Under the pieces are notes generated by a model that had not been told where the DNA came from, did not search any database, and worked only from the letters and a program-made list of their open reading frames with translations. The position numbers and the translations under genes were made by a program. From Chromatiaceae bacterium (GTDB taxonomy: Bacteria; Pseudomonadota; Gammaproteobacteria; Chromatiales; Chromatiaceae), in contig JACDZG010000045.1 of NCBI GenBank assembly GCA_013426805.1, positions 1 through 53,500 of the forward strand: a DNA stretch of 53,500 nucleotides, read 5' to 3'. Below are positions 52,972-53,500 of this stretch, one piece after another. Numbering within the stretch: the stretch's first letter is position 1; each line of letters begins with the position of its first letter.

Positions 52972-53500
52972 TCAACGTGATTGGTGAGGAATCGGCTGTG
53001 CCACTTCGGCCAAAGGGGCGGCATAGACCCAGGCTTGATCGCGGCCATTCGCCTTGGCCTGATACATCGCCAGATCGGCCTGTCTAAGAATGTCCTCGGC
53101 GGTGTCGTCTATTCCATTGAAGAGAGCGACGCCCAGCGAGGCGGTGCAGCGATGTTCGATCACGGTGTCGGCTTGCCCCGGCCGCGTGATCGTCAATCGA
53201 TAGGGCGCGGATAACCGGCTACGCACCTTCTCGGCAAGGCGGCCGACTTGCCGGGCGGCGCTCGCCTCATCCGCGCTCAAGTCGCCGATGAGCACGACGA
53301 ACTCATCGCCGCCCAAGCGTGCCACGGTATCGTCGGTATGTACGGTCAGGGTGAGGCGTCGCGCGACTTCGATCAACAGCAGATCGCCGGCGGCGTGCCC
53401 GTAGTCGTCGTTGAGCGGCTTGAAATTGTCCAACATGCCTATCCGGTTATACTTGCTATAGGCATAAATTGCGGTATTATGGATAGCAGATTTCGTGCGA
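52972..53500 (-). CDS. GGDEF-domain protein, truncated
   Basis: The frame is open to the right edge. From 53436 downward it matches a GGDEF domain: LDNFKPLNDDYGH, ARLGGDEFVVL, CTASLGVALF and ADLAMYQAKANGRDQAW. The usual strand FLDLDNFK is shortened to MLDNFK, so the first metal-binding Asp is missing or displaced. The codons before it are AT-rich and do not look like a GGDEF domain. The inhibitory RxxD site is also absent (HTDD). It is likely a fragment rejoined to other DNA, unless the missing part lies outside the window in another arrangement. Confidence 0.7.
   Translation of the reverse strand, partial: RTKSAIHNTAIYAYSKYNRIGMLDNFKPLNDDYGHAAGDLLLIEVARRLTLTVHTDDTVARLGGDEFVVLIGDLSADEASAARQVGRLAEKVRSRLSAPYRLTITRPGQADTVIEHRCTASLGVALFNGIDDTAEDILRQADLAMYQAKANGRDQAWVYAAPLAEVAQPIPHQSR

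Noticed and set aside
1-53500. CRISPR array, tRNA or rRNA genes
   Set aside because: I saw no regularly spaced direct repeats with unique spacers and no tRNA or rRNA signature sequences; the tandem repeats present are uninterrupted and of 8-14 bases.

Overview
The window is GC-rich, densely coded DNA that looks like a gammaproteobacterial chromosome, most plausibly a purple sulfur bacterium of the Chromatiales. That placement is inference. It rests on composition, on an SrmB helicase tail and a YtcA-MdtN-MdtO-MdtP operon of enterobacterial type, and on pyruvate phosphate dikinase, LipA and MsrB. No rRNA, tRNA or CRISPR array was recognised.

Left part (1-14.9 kb): a type I secretion locus on the minus strand (RTX repeat protein cut by the left edge, HlyD-type adaptor, ABC exporter with a catalytically dead C39-like domain), a REC-PAS-GGDEF diguanylate cyclase and MsrB. 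On the plus strand follow phosphatidylserine decarboxylase, an SrmB-like DEAD-box helicase and a complete four-gene tripartite efflux operon (ytcA-mdtN-mdtO-mdtP). An acetate kinase remnant and a DUF2934 protein close this part.

Middle part (15-36.7 kb): a DUF262 gene overlapping a HipA-family kinase gene, a RelE/ParE-like toxin-antitoxin pair, and a run of mostly single housekeeping or envelope genes. These include a DUF2845 protein, a PliG-like lysozyme inhibitor with an SH3 tail, a large AsmA-like protein, LipA, YdcF, a Nudix hydrolase, an M14 amidohydrolase next to an internally shortened glutamate-cysteine ligase homologue, a HEAT-repeat protein, a large protein with a nucleotide-cyclase-like domain, a TauE/SafE transporter and a MidA-type methyltransferase. 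Palindromic repeats lie in several gaps.

Right part (37-53.5 kb): ppdK ends at a strong hairpin. Beyond it an 8-kb block reads entirely leftward (48540 to 40536): ietA-ietS, a frameshifted higA antitoxin gene, then three tightly coupled genes for an OLD/AAA15-type ATPase, a TOPRIM-like protein and a second DUF262 protein. The last three sit in clearly AT-richer DNA and form the best candidate here for an undescribed defence system. A PIN/RHH toxin-antitoxin pair, a frameshifted AAA_14/DUF4143 ATPase, an IS110-family insertion sequence and a truncated GGDEF gene follow.

Two 166-bp copies of one non-coding element with 19-bp terminal inverted repeats, three internal hairpins and 11-bp target-site duplications lie at 35296-35461 and 48666-48831. 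Together with the broken genes (ackA remnant, higA, DUF4143, GGDEF), they show that this stretch has been reworked by mobile DNA.
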